This document shows positions 48,855 to 61,264 of a stretch of 64,000 bases of DNA, piece by piece. The notes under the pieces were generated by a model. It was not told the DNA's origin. It saw only the letters and a program-made list of their open reading frames with translations, and did no database searches. The stretch lies in NCBI GenBank assembly GCA_004352715.1, contig SCFE01000001.1:3602947-3666946 (forward strand). The letters are read 5' to 3'. The stretch comes from Hofstenia miamia. Its lineage: Eukaryota > Xenacoelomorpha > Acoela. The position numbers were made by a program, and so were the translations under genes. Every line of letters begins with the position of its first letter. The stretch's first letter is position 1.

Positions 48855-49839
48855 ATGCAAGGTATATTTAACTCCAATTTTATGAATTTCTTTGAAATTA
48901 TATACCGGGATGTTGAAATTCTGAAAATTTTTTTCTGGAATTTTGAAGTTGAATGACTGCATCTGATGGATAAAAACACTACATCACAAAACAAGTTAAG
49001 AAAGTTTAAAAATAAATTGTTGTTGATTGCAAATAACAACGTGAATAATTTCAATTATATCGAAAAGAATTTTATTAAACTTTGCACGCATACTTCAGGC
49101 TGTTCAATTCTATAACAAAAAAATGGCAAGTATTTTGCACGTAAAGGTGCTTTGTACACGTTGTCAGTTCAATGGAAAGACAGTCAATCCAGTAAATGAG
49201 GGCAACAAATTAATAAATTTGCTTATCATAACAAAAAAATCGTCTTCGAAAGTTGTACACTTTCTTTAAGTATAAGCAAAAAACCGCCTTTGTATGCTAT
49301 CCTTGAGTTCACATCAAAATACGTATGTCTTCAGTCGAATCAATTTGTAACAATGTCAAAATCATATTTTAAAGGCGAATATTTTGTACAAAACAGTAGT
49401 TGGCAACATTAAGTTAATTTTGTTTTTTTGAACTTCCCTTTCTTAAAAACTACAATTTGATATATATTACTGAAGAAGTTTTATTGCATAAAAATACTGC
49501 TACCTTTTGAAATTATTTATCCTTTCAGATTTCACATGTAGTAATCAGGCATAAATTAAAAACTTAATTGGAATTCTAATTCATGTTAGGTTTATTAATA
49601 ATTCAACGAAAATGACAACATTTAACAATAAAACAAAGAACAAAATGATAAATTTGTGAAGTAACCTCTGATAAGTTAGATATACCATTTTCTTGCAAAA
49701 AATGACATTTTCGATTTAAATGATTGACACTCAAGAGTAAATTTTCTTGAGAGAATTTGTAGTTCAAATGCAGTCTCTACAAACTGTTTTTATAGTTCTT
49801 CATGTCTAACCTACATGATATTACTATTCTTAGAGTGCA

Positions 49840-49842
<3 letters not shown>

Positions 49843-49887
<45 letters not shown>
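49843..49887. repeat. (TA)n microsatellite
   Basis: About 45 bp of TA repeats, followed directly by cagagtgtaatag, possibly a lone mariner-like end. Confidence 0.9.
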
Positions 49888-49891
<4 letters not shown>

Positions 49892-50045
49892 GTGTAATAG
49901 ATAAATTGGCAATGATGCTATCATCCAATTATGTAATATCTATTCAACCAATTAAATGACAATTTGGTAAATAAAGAAAGATATATTCTACGTTTGTGTA
50001 AAATTGTAAATCGTAATCTTTAAAATATATATATATATATATATA

Positions 50046-50616
50046 CAGGGTGTAACAAAAGTAACCAGACGCTTCATTTTACGAGAAATCTAACTTTATT
50101 CAGAAGAGTAGAAGAGTAGGAATAAAAAACGAATCATTCATCGTAGAATATGCAGTGTAGCGAGTCTAAAACAACTTACTGAGGTTATAATGTCCAAAAC
50201 GATGAATCATAAAAGAAGTATTCATAGCAAATGTTCAAAATGATGAGCATCATGTGCAATACATTTGTTAACCTAGTCCAAGAACAGATCGGCACATCTT
50301 GTTCACCAGATCTAATGGTATGGCACGAATTTCTTCGGTAATAGTAGATCGTTGATAGTGCGTGGGTTTCCGCCATAAACTTTGTTCTTTAGTAAGCCCC
50401 ACAGAAAAATACTGGTACAGTCAGGTCCGGAGACCGTGCAGGCCAATCAATGAGACCTCAGCGACCAATCCACCTGTTGGGAAACTGGTTGTCCAACCAC
50501 TCTCGCACAATAAGTGAATAATGGGGCTGAGCTCCATCACAGTTAAATTTCCATAAATTGATGTACAGTTTTTTGCTTTCATTTTGCTAGTGTCTGGTTA
50601 CTTTTGTTACACCCTG
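50046..50616 (-). mobile_element. deleted mariner-like element, copy 1, 571 bp
   Basis: The ends cagggtgtaacaaaagtaac and (inverted) cagggtgtaacaaaagtaac are identical over at least 25 bp. TA repeats abut both sides. The minus strand carries a scrap of a DD41D-type transposase: DGAQPHYSLIVREWLDNQFP, then WPARSPDL, 41 residues from the Asp to the expected final Asp. Stops and frameshifts break it. The first half of the transposase is missing. A second, nearly identical copy with the same orientation lies at 62840. Confidence 0.9.
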
Positions 50617-50618
50617 TA

Positions 50619-52862
50619 TATATATATACGGGCTTTGGATAAAAAATATCTACAAGGCACTGAATGCAAAAAAACCAAACCGGTGCAAGATACTATGGAA
50701 AATCGGAAACTACGGTTGATGGATCCAAATCCCTTAGTATCTAGAGTCCGTATATGCATATTTGCGAAAAATTTTAAATAATTATTGATGGTATATCATG
50801 CGTAGAAAGTTAAATATTTATACATGGCCTTTTGAAAATGTTGGACTGAGACAAAAAACTGTCTGTAGATAACACATTTACTTAGGTCTTTGAATGTTTT
50901 AGGGTTTTGATGAAACCTTTTTTTCAAATTCGAAAATGATATCAAACTCAATGGAGTTATATACGTTTGAAAAACTTGAAATGTTATCTAAATTAGAAAT
51001 TTTTCCATCTGTAATTCAGATCTGCCTGATTCAGTATCAGGCCTGTTTAATCCTGACATCCATAGAGGAAGGGACACTATAAAAGCAAAGCAAGGTCCAC
51101 CATTTTCTTGAATATTATATTTACCTTTTCATTAACATATTCGAAGAGAACAGAAAATTATTCTAATTAATTATTTTTCTGATTTAAACCATAGTAATAT
51201 ATTGATATGGAATTGATCAATGAACATGGATTCTGTCAAAACTGATTCACATTCTCTTTTGATCTAGAGCTGATTGATGACGCTTCAACATGACCTGAAG
51301 CCTAACTTGATGAATACTGGTAGAACTGATCTACAAATTCTGACCTGATTAATTTAAGTACTAAATATAGGAGCGTAAGAGATTAGATATATTAACATTC
51401 ATTTTTTCATTAATTTCAATTTCTTAACTATTTTGTTAATATAAAATATGTGTCTTCAAAACCATTTTGCTACCTATATGAATAAATTGGTCTATTAAAA
51501 CAAATACTCGAATTTTTCTTCAAATTTTATAAACTATTGATCCCTTAAGTACAGTACGTATATTTCTAAATGATGCAAAACTGCGATATCCTTCGATCAC
51601 AATATTTGCAACTATATATATATATATATATAATACATATATATATATAAATATAATAACATATATATATACATAATATAATTGACATAATCTAGGCTGA
51701 CTAACGAAATACTGAATGGGGCTTGTGTCAAATTGTTACGAAAAATGAGCAGAACAAATTGCAACTCAATCCACCCAAATGCAGTGAATACCATAGATTT
51801 TATTTCTGAAATTCGTATGCTAAAATTTGATTATCTATAGCAATCTTCAATTTCCCAATATATTTTTCAATGTCAATTTGTTGTTAAAGATATTGCTTGG
51901 AAAAATGTGACGATCCTCACCTATATTTAATTGTTGTTATTAAGAAAAGAAAATCAAGTTATTCTGGATTGCAGACAGGCTTCTACGTGCAAATACTACT
52001 TTAGTACAAACATTAAAGAGCGTGAATTTACATAATTAATGGATGATATTCATTATTCAAAACGTAATTAACGCGGTTTCACATCAAATCCTCCAAAAAC
52101 TTTGTTTTCAACGGTATTTTTGCAACTCTTGTGATTTGACAACGTAGTGGATTCTGTAAAATAGTATATGATACAGGTATAAAAATAATTAGAAAATTTA
52201 CATAAGAGGTTTGTCGCTCATTGTGTGATGAAGGAAACCTATGAAAGTATCTTCTTGCGACGATGACAACACCTTAGCTATGAATTCACTCAACACCGCG
52301 TCTATAAAATGCATGCCGAGTCAGAAAGATGCAATTAAATAACAATGCAAGCGTAGATTTGTATTTTATTGTGAGTAGCAAGTAATTTAATTGTGAAACA
52401 TGGACTGTAACCTATCTACTCTCTCTAAGTCACCCGTCAAATCATTTAACAAGCATATAGCAAGCAATTCATCATCAATACCATCATGTATCTTAGAAGT
52501 TTCAGCTGTGATTGACGGTTTACATTATCTTTAAATTTAACTTTAACTGTTTTCATCTTGAAATATTTATCTATCACATATATTTAACCGTGCACAAAAA
52601 AAATTCGGAGAGTATTTCAAAGTATAGAATTTATGAAGTATTCATTCTCCTATGGCATGTGCTAGACCTCATTTAATTAATTTCATTGAATATTCTTCAC
52701 AATTTTTACTAGACAACTTCTTTTTACCATAGAGAGTGCCTCGTCGTATATTTTTTCAAAAGACAAATTCAAGTTAACCCTAAGCAACTCAGACATTTTT
52801 TCCAGTTTCTGAAAGTTTCTATTATGCATTTTGAAACGCTTGCAACTCACTAAAGAACATAT
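50619..52862. other. gene-free stretch
   Basis: Contains TA-rich runs near 51613-51672. No exon or RNA gene supported. Confidence 0.5.
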
Positions 52863-52981
52863 AGTTGGCTGCAAAAAAAATGAGACTAGAAAAAAGGCAT
52901 ATTACTTTTGAACTACTGAACGTAACAACTCAAGAAAGGTAAGATTTTAAAGATACATTAAATGACTATAAGTAAAAAGCA

Positions 52982-53744
52982 TCAAAGTCTAATTTGTTTT
53001 CCTCCTGTAGAAATAACTTCATTCAAACGAACTGAAACTGATTTCATTAAATTGGACTTCATTTCAGATGTCAAAATGTGTTGACTTTCTAGGATTTTTT
53101 CTTTTAAATCGGATATATTTTTCGGATTTTTCTTCTCAACGTCATTTTTCAATATCTGCCACACGTTTTCGATTGGAGAAAGATCAGCAGAACTTGGTGG
53201 CCATTGCAAAAACTGGATATTATTTTCAGAAAACCAATTTTTTGTCTTTGCTGACGTGTGCGGGGTTGCTCCGTCCTGTTGGAGTATCCATCCATCATCA
53301 TATAAAGCATCAGCATAAGGCATAAATTCAGCTATAATTTGGCAATATCTTTGACTGTCGATTGTGGCTTTCCGTCTAAAATTTTCAAATAAAACCCACG
53401 ATAGGAAAGTGCTCCCCAAACCATAATTTTTTGGTCGAACTTTGGAACCGCTTTTGTTGGTCTTGGACATTTCTTTGACGACCACACTTGTACTTTGTTT
53501 CTGTGTAGTTGAAATACGCACTCATCAGTTATCCAAACATCTTCAAAAGTGTAGTCTTTCCAATCTTTCACGAAATTTAATCTTTTTTCTTGATGTTCTT
53601 TTGTAATCAGAAGTCGATTTTTTCTGCCAATTTTTGTAACTCCACTTTTTTTCAGTGTTCTCTGAACTGTGGTTTCATGCACAGAGATGTCGGTTTCAGC
53701 TTGAAGTCGGTTTGAAATTTTTTTCCCAGAAATATAGGGATTTT
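52982..53744 (-). pseudogene. Tc1-type (DD34E) transposase, C-terminal two-thirds, one frameshift
   Basis: Reading from the gap edge at 53744, the minus strand gives the second helix-turn-helix (NPYISGKKISNRLQAE, then HETTVQRTLKKSGVTKIG). It continues with WITDECVFQLHRNKVQVW (first catalytic Asp), QKIMVWGALSYRGFY, LQQDGATPHTS (second Asp) and SSADLSPIENVWQILKN (Glu). Thirty-four residues separate the last two, the DD34E signature of Tc1. One single-base frameshift near 53368 (after LDGK, before ATIDSQRYCQ) splits it into two frames. The catalytic triad is otherwise intact. The 5' part is hidden in the 1000-N gap. The 3' end of the element is probably near 52863, where gttggctgcaaaaaaaatg follows TA. 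Confidence 0.9.
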
Positions 53745-54744
53745 NNNNNNNNNNNNNNNNNNNNNNNNNNNNNNNNNNNNNNNNNNNNNNNNNNNNNNNN
53801 NNNNNNNNNNNNNNNNNNNNNNNNNNNNNNNNNNNNNNNNNNNNNNNNNNNNNNNNNNNNNNNNNNNNNNNNNNNNNNNNNNNNNNNNNNNNNNNNNNNN
53901 NNNNNNNNNNNNNNNNNNNNNNNNNNNNNNNNNNNNNNNNNNNNNNNNNNNNNNNNNNNNNNNNNNNNNNNNNNNNNNNNNNNNNNNNNNNNNNNNNNNN
54001 NNNNNNNNNNNNNNNNNNNNNNNNNNNNNNNNNNNNNNNNNNNNNNNNNNNNNNNNNNNNNNNNNNNNNNNNNNNNNNNNNNNNNNNNNNNNNNNNNNNN
54101 NNNNNNNNNNNNNNNNNNNNNNNNNNNNNNNNNNNNNNNNNNNNNNNNNNNNNNNNNNNNNNNNNNNNNNNNNNNNNNNNNNNNNNNNNNNNNNNNNNNN
54201 NNNNNNNNNNNNNNNNNNNNNNNNNNNNNNNNNNNNNNNNNNNNNNNNNNNNNNNNNNNNNNNNNNNNNNNNNNNNNNNNNNNNNNNNNNNNNNNNNNNN
54301 NNNNNNNNNNNNNNNNNNNNNNNNNNNNNNNNNNNNNNNNNNNNNNNNNNNNNNNNNNNNNNNNNNNNNNNNNNNNNNNNNNNNNNNNNNNNNNNNNNNN
54401 NNNNNNNNNNNNNNNNNNNNNNNNNNNNNNNNNNNNNNNNNNNNNNNNNNNNNNNNNNNNNNNNNNNNNNNNNNNNNNNNNNNNNNNNNNNNNNNNNNNN
54501 NNNNNNNNNNNNNNNNNNNNNNNNNNNNNNNNNNNNNNNNNNNNNNNNNNNNNNNNNNNNNNNNNNNNNNNNNNNNNNNNNNNNNNNNNNNNNNNNNNNN
54601 NNNNNNNNNNNNNNNNNNNNNNNNNNNNNNNNNNNNNNNNNNNNNNNNNNNNNNNNNNNNNNNNNNNNNNNNNNNNNNNNNNNNNNNNNNNNNNNNNNNN
54701 NNNNNNNNNNNNNNNNNNNNNNNNNNNNNNNNNNNNNNNNNNNN
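53745..54744. other. assembly gap, 1000 N
   Basis: Exactly 1000 unknown bases, interrupting the Tc1 element on its 5' side. Confidence 0.95.
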
Positions 54745-55309
54745 ATATATATTGAAAATCTATACAAATTAGGAGTACTTGCATATTTTCGACCTCCTAG
54801 TCGTATTAACCTCCTGTCTATTAGAGTTCAAATTCAAATATTTACAGTTCATTATTTTCAAAAATTTTGAATAAGTAACTGATTTCGTCATAAATATTTA
54901 TGCATTAAACCCCGTAAATATAATAACGTAGCAAACTATCAAATGTTAAGCAGTCATTCGTAATCCAGAGATATAAAATTGGAAATTCTGTCCCATGGAC
55001 ATGGAATAGATGGATTTGCTAATGTGCTACACGCCTTTACTGTCTAAACAACATTGTAATGTTCGCTTAACATTATTCAGTAAACTACAATCAGTGAAGT
55101 GCTTATGTTAATGGCCAAAGCAACATGTCGGTATAATTTTGTAGTTCACATTATTAAGGATATCCAGCTAAGCATTAATGTAAATTTAATTTTGTCACAG
55201 TTGTGGACTGATACTCTCTCATATTTAGCATTTACCATGGATTCTTCAAAGTTAGCGTATTCATAATGTATGGAATAAAAATTTAATTCTCCTATATTTA
55301 ATAATAATA
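54745..55309. other. gene-free stretch
   Basis: AT-rich, no supported feature. Confidence 0.5.
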
Positions 55310-55654
55310 TTAATAATAATAATGTGCAATTCTTCCCACCTTGTTATACCTGAACTTATGCTCATTCTGAGCCAACTTCTCACAACCTGCAAACAGATGA
55401 TCTACTGTCTCCAGCTCTTTCTTACATAGCCTATACTTATCACTTAATTCCACTCTTCTTTTTGTATGCTTCTTCAACCAGTTTCTTCTAATTGCTTGCT
55501 CTTGTGCCGCCATTATCAGTGCTTCTGTTTCTCTTTTTAGTCCTCTCTTCTTTAGCCACTTTTTGCAATCTTCTTTTTCAAAGTTTTCTGTGTTCCTCCA
55601 GTATTCTCCATGCATCATTTTCTGCCTACACCTTGTTTGTCTCTCTGATTCCAT
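55310..55654 (-). pseudogene. 3' fragment of a non-LTR retrotransposon ORF2
   Basis: The 114-codon frame contains WLKKRGLKRETEALIMAAQE, AIRRNWLKKH and then YRLCKKELETVDHLFAGCEK. This is the layout of the region after the reverse transcriptase in many animal non-LTR elements (W..RG.LK.ETE.LI.AAQDQA..., then a CxxC..H..C knuckle). The first cysteine of the knuckle is Tyr here. An (AAT)n-type simple repeat follows at about 55303-55323 (3' side on this strand) and another lies at 55711-55751. The reverse transcriptase itself is absent, consistent with 5' truncation. Confidence 0.75.
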
Positions 55655-55751
55655 TCTTCTCTGGCATGCTTTCTTTCACTCAGCCTCTGTTCTAATCTTG
55701 CTTAACTCCATAGATATTATTATTATTATAATTATTACTATTATTATTATT

Positions 55752-56538
55752 CAGGGTCAACCTTCTCTTGTTTTCTTAACTGATCACATCAAGCTGAAAG
55801 ATCAAAACTGTACCCTTCTTACTAAAGCGAATTCACCAAGCATTTTTGCTAACCAACTACCAAACTTTGGAAATCTTCAGAACTTTCAGTAAGGATAGAC
55901 ATATATTATAAACAACACACCCTAGGATATGGAAATATATTAGAATCGTTTCAAGACTTTATATAGCCACAACTACACTTATACATTATATACATGTATA
56001 TTTCGAACCCAGGATATTATATGAAGATTGATACATTCTTTTGAATATAACTCTAAACTACAATTCTTTATAGTGATGAACATCTTTGCAATGTAAGACT
56101 TTGAAAAGAAAATGTAAAGAATTATTAAGGCTTAAGACACATAAATTAATTAACTCTACATTGAAACTTTTTCCTACATTAGGCAAATGTTACAAATATA
56201 TTTTAAATTTTAATTTTAAGTCTCCGTCTATTAATGAACAAATGCAATATCGACATAGACTATGAATAATTTTGTTACTAAAAATAGGAATTTTGATATT
56301 TTCAGAAAACTTTCTTTGTTCTTTAAATGAAATATTGATTAATTGAGTTTTTTCAGATTTTATTTTTCTATTAAGATATGAATTTGATTTTAAATACCTT
56401 TTGTCAAGTGTCTTATTGCCTCAAAATATTTTTTCTGTTCTTAGTATACAAATATCATCGGCGACTGCAAAATTTTTGCTTTAGACAAGGCTTTGGAAAT
56501 ATTTGAGAATTCTTATATACAAAGCGCTTAATATTTAT

Positions 56539-56539
<1 letters not shown>
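55752..56539. other. gene-free stretch
   Basis: AT-rich, no supported feature. Confidence 0.5.

Positions 56540-56589
<50 letters not shown>
56540..56589. repeat. (TA)n microsatellite
   Basis: About 50 bp of TA repeats. Confidence 0.95.
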
Positions 56590-56592
<3 letters not shown>

Positions 56593-56847
56593 TGTATACA
56601 AAGCTAGAAAGAACATCCTAGTAATTATCGGGGAAAATAGGCACTATATATTATTTGTTATATATTTGATAAAATCTGAAAGCAACAAAAAATGATATTG
56701 GACAAAGGAAATAGGAAGGCACCATAAAGTGAAAAATGACAAAAATATTACTATTCGGCATGCCCAAAAATTATTCAAGTGCAGAAAAAATATATACAGT
56801 TAAAATTCTAAGTTTATTATTTGGGATAACCCATCAATTTTGCTGAA

Positions 56848-57145
56848 TCACCTCACTAACCCAATTGGGCATAGTAAAGGGAATTTTTTCAAAAAATCAC
56901 TAAAAATTTCATACAATGCTTGTTCAATCACTTTCCAAGGATCCTCAATATTCGAAGATTCACGTTTAGCTACTCTTCCTTTCAATTCCGTCCAAACATG
57001 CTCAATTATATTGAGGTCAGGACTTTGCACATGTCAATTTGGGATAGGGCTACATCTTTTTCTTCGAAAAATTGTTCGGTGAATCGTGATTTGTGACAAA
57101 GTTGGTCCTTTTGCTAAAATAAAATCATATAATGGAGGACTGCCA
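56848..57145 (-). pseudogene. internally deleted Tc1-type transposase scrap
   Basis: The minus-strand frame has QSPDLNIIEHVWTELKGRVA, the third catalytic segment of Tc1 transposases (final Glu present), and a helical tail to about 56848. Immediately upstream, in an adjoining frame, ILAKGPTLSQITIHRTIF resembles an N-terminal helix-turn-helix. The first and second catalytic segments between them are missing, so the element has an internal deletion. A compound TA tract (57150-57201) lies just beyond. Confidence 0.7.
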
Positions 57146-57149
57146 ACAA

Positions 57150-57167
57150 ATATATATATATATATAA

Positions 57168-57201
<34 letters not shown>
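57150..57201. repeat. compound (TA)n microsatellite
   Basis: Three TA runs separated by aaat and cata interruptions. Confidence 0.9.
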
Positions 57202-57203
<2 letters not shown>

Positions 57204-57225
57204 TTATATACATGAATTTATACAA

Positions 57226-59466
57226 ATTTTGAAATTTATAAATTTAACCTATGATTAAAAATGTCATTTTTGAATGCCGAAAATTTTCCAATGATCTTAA
57301 TAAAATAAAATAAAAAAGGCAATATGGTTATTACTGTTTGTGAAAACAGGAGTGGGGTTTGGAATTGACAAAGGTTCTTACCTAAAAAAGGAGCAAATAT
57401 TACCCTTCACATTGATATTGAGAATATGTTTTAGATATATCTGCTTAATTAGTCAACAAAAGGCGAAACATTTAAATATTTTGATCTCGAACTCAGAATT
57501 GTCTAACATAATATGCACAAGTTAGCTGGAAATTGAAAATGTTTGTCACTGATCCTCTCCCTTCGCATGAAGGTTCATAATGTTAAGTTAATAATTTTGG
57601 AGAGGGTTCAGTGTTGATAATTTCCAATATAACATTTCCATATTTCATTTAGCATAATATTAGAGCAACTATGCCAATTTTTTTTCATTTGAATTGCAAC
57701 TACCATATTTTTAGATTTTCGTATTACAAAATTGGTCTAGTAAGTTAGATGCGCTCATCCTGAATAAGTTTGTTGTTGCGTGCAATCTTCTATCAATAAT
57801 GTAGTAAAGTAAGACATTAAAAGCTTAGTTTTTTTAAGTGGAGCTAAAAACAGAAGATTTTAACATTTACATTTGTGATTAGTGATTTTAAAAACTCCTT
57901 GAACATATGCAATGAGAATTAAGTTCATGATAATACCATATACTAAAAAGAAGATAAATACTCAATCTACTAAATTTTATTAAAAAAAGTATTCAATAGT
58001 CTACTACCAAAGGTTAGTAATTGCTTAGGTAATAAAAATCTCAATACAAATTACTGTGGACTTATTGGTTCTTCTTTGGGGCTTATCAGTGGGGAACAAA
58101 TTGAGTGAATAAAATGGCAAAGCTTTCCAGAAACTGCCTAAGTATTTCAAAAATCTACCCTTAAAATGAATTTTGCCATTTTAGTATTGATTTTTTATAA
58201 ATTTCTTACTGATTTTTTAATCTTAATTGAAAAAAGTAAATATTAGAATCCTGAAGAAGCACACACAACTCATTTATGCCCTCGGTCTGCTGTTGTTACA
58301 AGTTTGGAAGCTGTTTGAATATGATTGCATTAAGCTCGGCGCTCGAATAATTTTCGCGTTTACGAAAAACAACTAATTTCTTACTATACTCGGAAAAATT
58401 GCTTTTGAAATTCATACTTAGCAATACATTGTCCTTATTACAAATTGATTGTGCGAAGGCATGAAATTATTGACGTCATTGGTACATTTCAGAGTCAAAG
58501 CGATACTTCTTTATGAAAAATTATCTGCCGTATAGAGGCACGTCTGGACTTCACTATTGCGAAACGCAATATAAATATCTATAAAATGTTTAATGCTTCC
58601 ACTTGAAATACTTTTATCTAGTATCGCTTTGTTAATGATCCAGTTTTCAATTAATTCTATATTTTATGACACAATTATTTCATGTGGACATCTTCTTTGG
58701 AAATTTATAAGTTTATTAAGTTGATATTGATTTTGGGATATTCAAAAAATGGACAATCTTGGCCACTCGATCACGTTCTCAAATAGAGGTTCCGGCCACT
58801 TTGATCAAATAAGAACAAACATTCAGAAATATGAGCAGTACAATTATACAAATGCGAAATGGAATGACTCTGAACTGATTGAACTGATTTAGTTCAGAGC
58901 TTATAAAAAAAGTCTTAGTTGATCTTGTTTTGTTGCTTTCTTGAAATTAATTAGTTTTGTGGTTGAAGTTTTATGTCTTTCATACTTGAAATTTAAGTTT
59001 TGATCTCCATAAGAAACATAAATTTTCCACAATAAATGTATATTTTCAATATGCATGTATCAACTTTAGAAACGGGCATCAATTGAGCTCAAAACACAAA
59101 TATCAAGTCAAATGAAACAACAAATTGTTCATTTTTTTGGTTACATATAGCGATCAGCATCTAAAGTACAGTTATTTCCTTTTTGAAAAAACTTCCCCCA
59201 CCAAACTCAAAATTGAATAGTGAAATAATATGAAAATTTCAAATTGCAATATATGAAATAGACAGTATGCAACAATTCTCCAATACAAATTGAAATTTGG
59301 GAATGACATTAAAAAATTTAGAAAATATGGTAGATTTCTAGTTCTATGTATGATTCTTGTACAATTTTTATTCCATGTTCGCAGCCCCTTTTTGAGTAAA
59401 ATTTTGGAATCCCTTTAAACTAATGATTTTTAAATGCTTATTAAAATTATTATTGAAATATATATA
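57226..59466. other. gene-free stretch
   Basis: AT-rich, no exon, RNA gene or repeat supported. Confidence 0.5.
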
Positions 59467-60435
59467 CAGGGTGTGTCAAAAGTAACTTGAATTTTAAACT
59501 AACCAAAAAAATTCAACCAATCACAGAAAAGATGATGAAATATTTCGTCATTTTATAAATATATAAAGGAAATTTATGTTATGCATAACCATTTTGTTAT
59601 TTTTTTCAGTACTTTTTATCTTTAGACATGGATTTAGACATTATACTGGAAATATTAAAACTATACTACAAAAATGGAATTTGCACAATGGATTTTAGGT
59701 TAATGCTAATTTGCTCAATAATGTGCTTTGACCAGATGAGGCCTATTTTTCTATGTATGGAATGGTCAACAATCATAATTATACCATATGGGCGCCTGAG
59801 AACCCACGGAAAGCAATAATAGAAGGCTTACATCCTGAAAAATTATGTGTGTGAATGGCATTCAGTGCAAATTATGTGCTAAGGCCATTTTTCTTTCCGG
59901 GTACAGTAACTCAGGATACTTACAATAGTATGCTTCATGACCATATGTTTCTACAACAAAGACAGAAACGAAAAATGCAGTCTGTTAATTTTCAGCATGA
60001 TGTTGCGCCTCCACACTACTCCAATCAAGCCAAGGATTTCATCAGCACTCAGTTGCCAGCTGAGCGTGTTATTGTCGGAGGTTTTGGTCATGCATGGCCT
60101 CCTAGATCACCTGACCTGAGTCCACTTGACTTTTATTTGTGCTCTACTCTAAAGTCACGGGTATATCATACATACATTCCAACCAACCTGGATGATTTTA
60201 AAAAGGAAGATCATACAAGAATTTGATTCACTTAACATTGAATTACATTGAACTGTCTAGAATATGATACCAAGATGTGAACTTACTATTGAGCAGAATG
60301 GAGGACTATTTGAACATTTGTTTTAATATATATGTAATTCCCTTTATTAGAGTTTGTTGATTTACATATATTATTGTTTGGTTTCATATAAATAAAAAGT
60401 TATTGTAATTTGGAAAGTCAAGCTACTTTTGACAG

Positions 60436-60441
<6 letters not shown>
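59467..60441 (+). mobile_element. mariner-like element, 975 bp
   Basis: The left end cagggtgtgtcaaaagtaac and the inverted right end (tagggtctgtcaaaagtagc) match over about 24 bp. TA repeats flank both sides. The ends resemble those of the 50046/62840 elements (cagggtgtaacaaaagtaac), suggesting a related family. Confidence 0.9.
59725..60226 (+). pseudogene. mariner-like (DD~41D) transposase relic
   Basis: One frame gives PDEAYFSMYGMVNNHNYTIW (first catalytic Asp), NPRKAIIEGLHPEKLCV, a stop, then FFFPGTVTQDTYNSML, FQHDVAPPHYSNQAK (second Asp) and WPPRSPDLSPLDFYLC (third Asp). About 42 residues separate the last two. Two in-frame TGA codons (before PDEAYF and after KLCV) fall where relatives have Trp, so both look like TGG-to-TGA mutations. 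The N-terminal DNA-binding part is not recognisable upstream. All three acidic residues are kept. Confidence 0.85.

Positions 60442-60467
<26 letters not shown>
60442..60467. repeat. (TA)n microsatellite
   Basis: Abuts the right end of the mariner-like element. Confidence 0.9.
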
Positions 60468-60522
60468 ATGGGAACAAAAATGGTGCCCTTTTTGGAAAAC
60501 CACGAATTAGTAGGTTTAAATA

Positions 60523-60526
<4 letters not shown>

Positions 60527-60564
<38 letters not shown>
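60527..60564. repeat. (TA)n microsatellite
   Basis: About 38 bp of TA repeats. Confidence 0.9.
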
Positions 60565-60565
<1 letters not shown>

Positions 60566-61264
60566 TAAGCACAGTTTAAGACCTTTTAAAAATACTTTCC
60601 TTACATATAATCACATTCGTGCTATGGAATTTCATCAGGCTGCCTGTAATGGAAGGAAAACTGAAAATTTTCCTTGTAAATGGACGAATTTTGTTTTAGA
60701 ATCTATTAGCATAGCGAATTTCATATAAGAAATTCATGACAGTTTGTCAAATAATTTTTGTTCTATTTTTACATTTTTTCCAAACGATATTAATTCTAAT
60801 TATATTTATTCATATCATTGATAACTCAATGAATGATGTTTGGAGAATTTGTTTATTATCCATGAATTGCTTCAATACCAAACCCATGCCTTAATTTTTG
60901 TAAACAACCTAAATTTAACTTGATTATAGCTTCACTCTTGGTCTTAAATATCACATAAGTAACTTTACCTCTCGAAAAAAGTAATTCTAGTGGCATAATG
61001 GTTAATTTTTGGAGGACTTGGTCAACAACTTTTAGCTAAGTCTTAGTTTTTGGATAAATATGTAAATTAAGGCATATATTGAAATGCTTTTTAGAAATAT
61101 AAAAATATTAGTATTAATAAGCAGTCTGTGAAGAGAAAGACATTTATCATATTATATTAATCCTAATCTGCCAAACGCTACTACTTCTAAGCTAATAGGT
61201 TTTTGAATATTTTCAAACAATTTTTCAATGCTTATATATATATATATATATATATATAAGATGG
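60565..61264. other. gene-free stretch up to gap
   Basis: AT-rich; ends with a TA tract (61234-61258) at the gap edge. It could be 3' flank or intron of the cathepsin-like gene. Confidence 0.4.
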
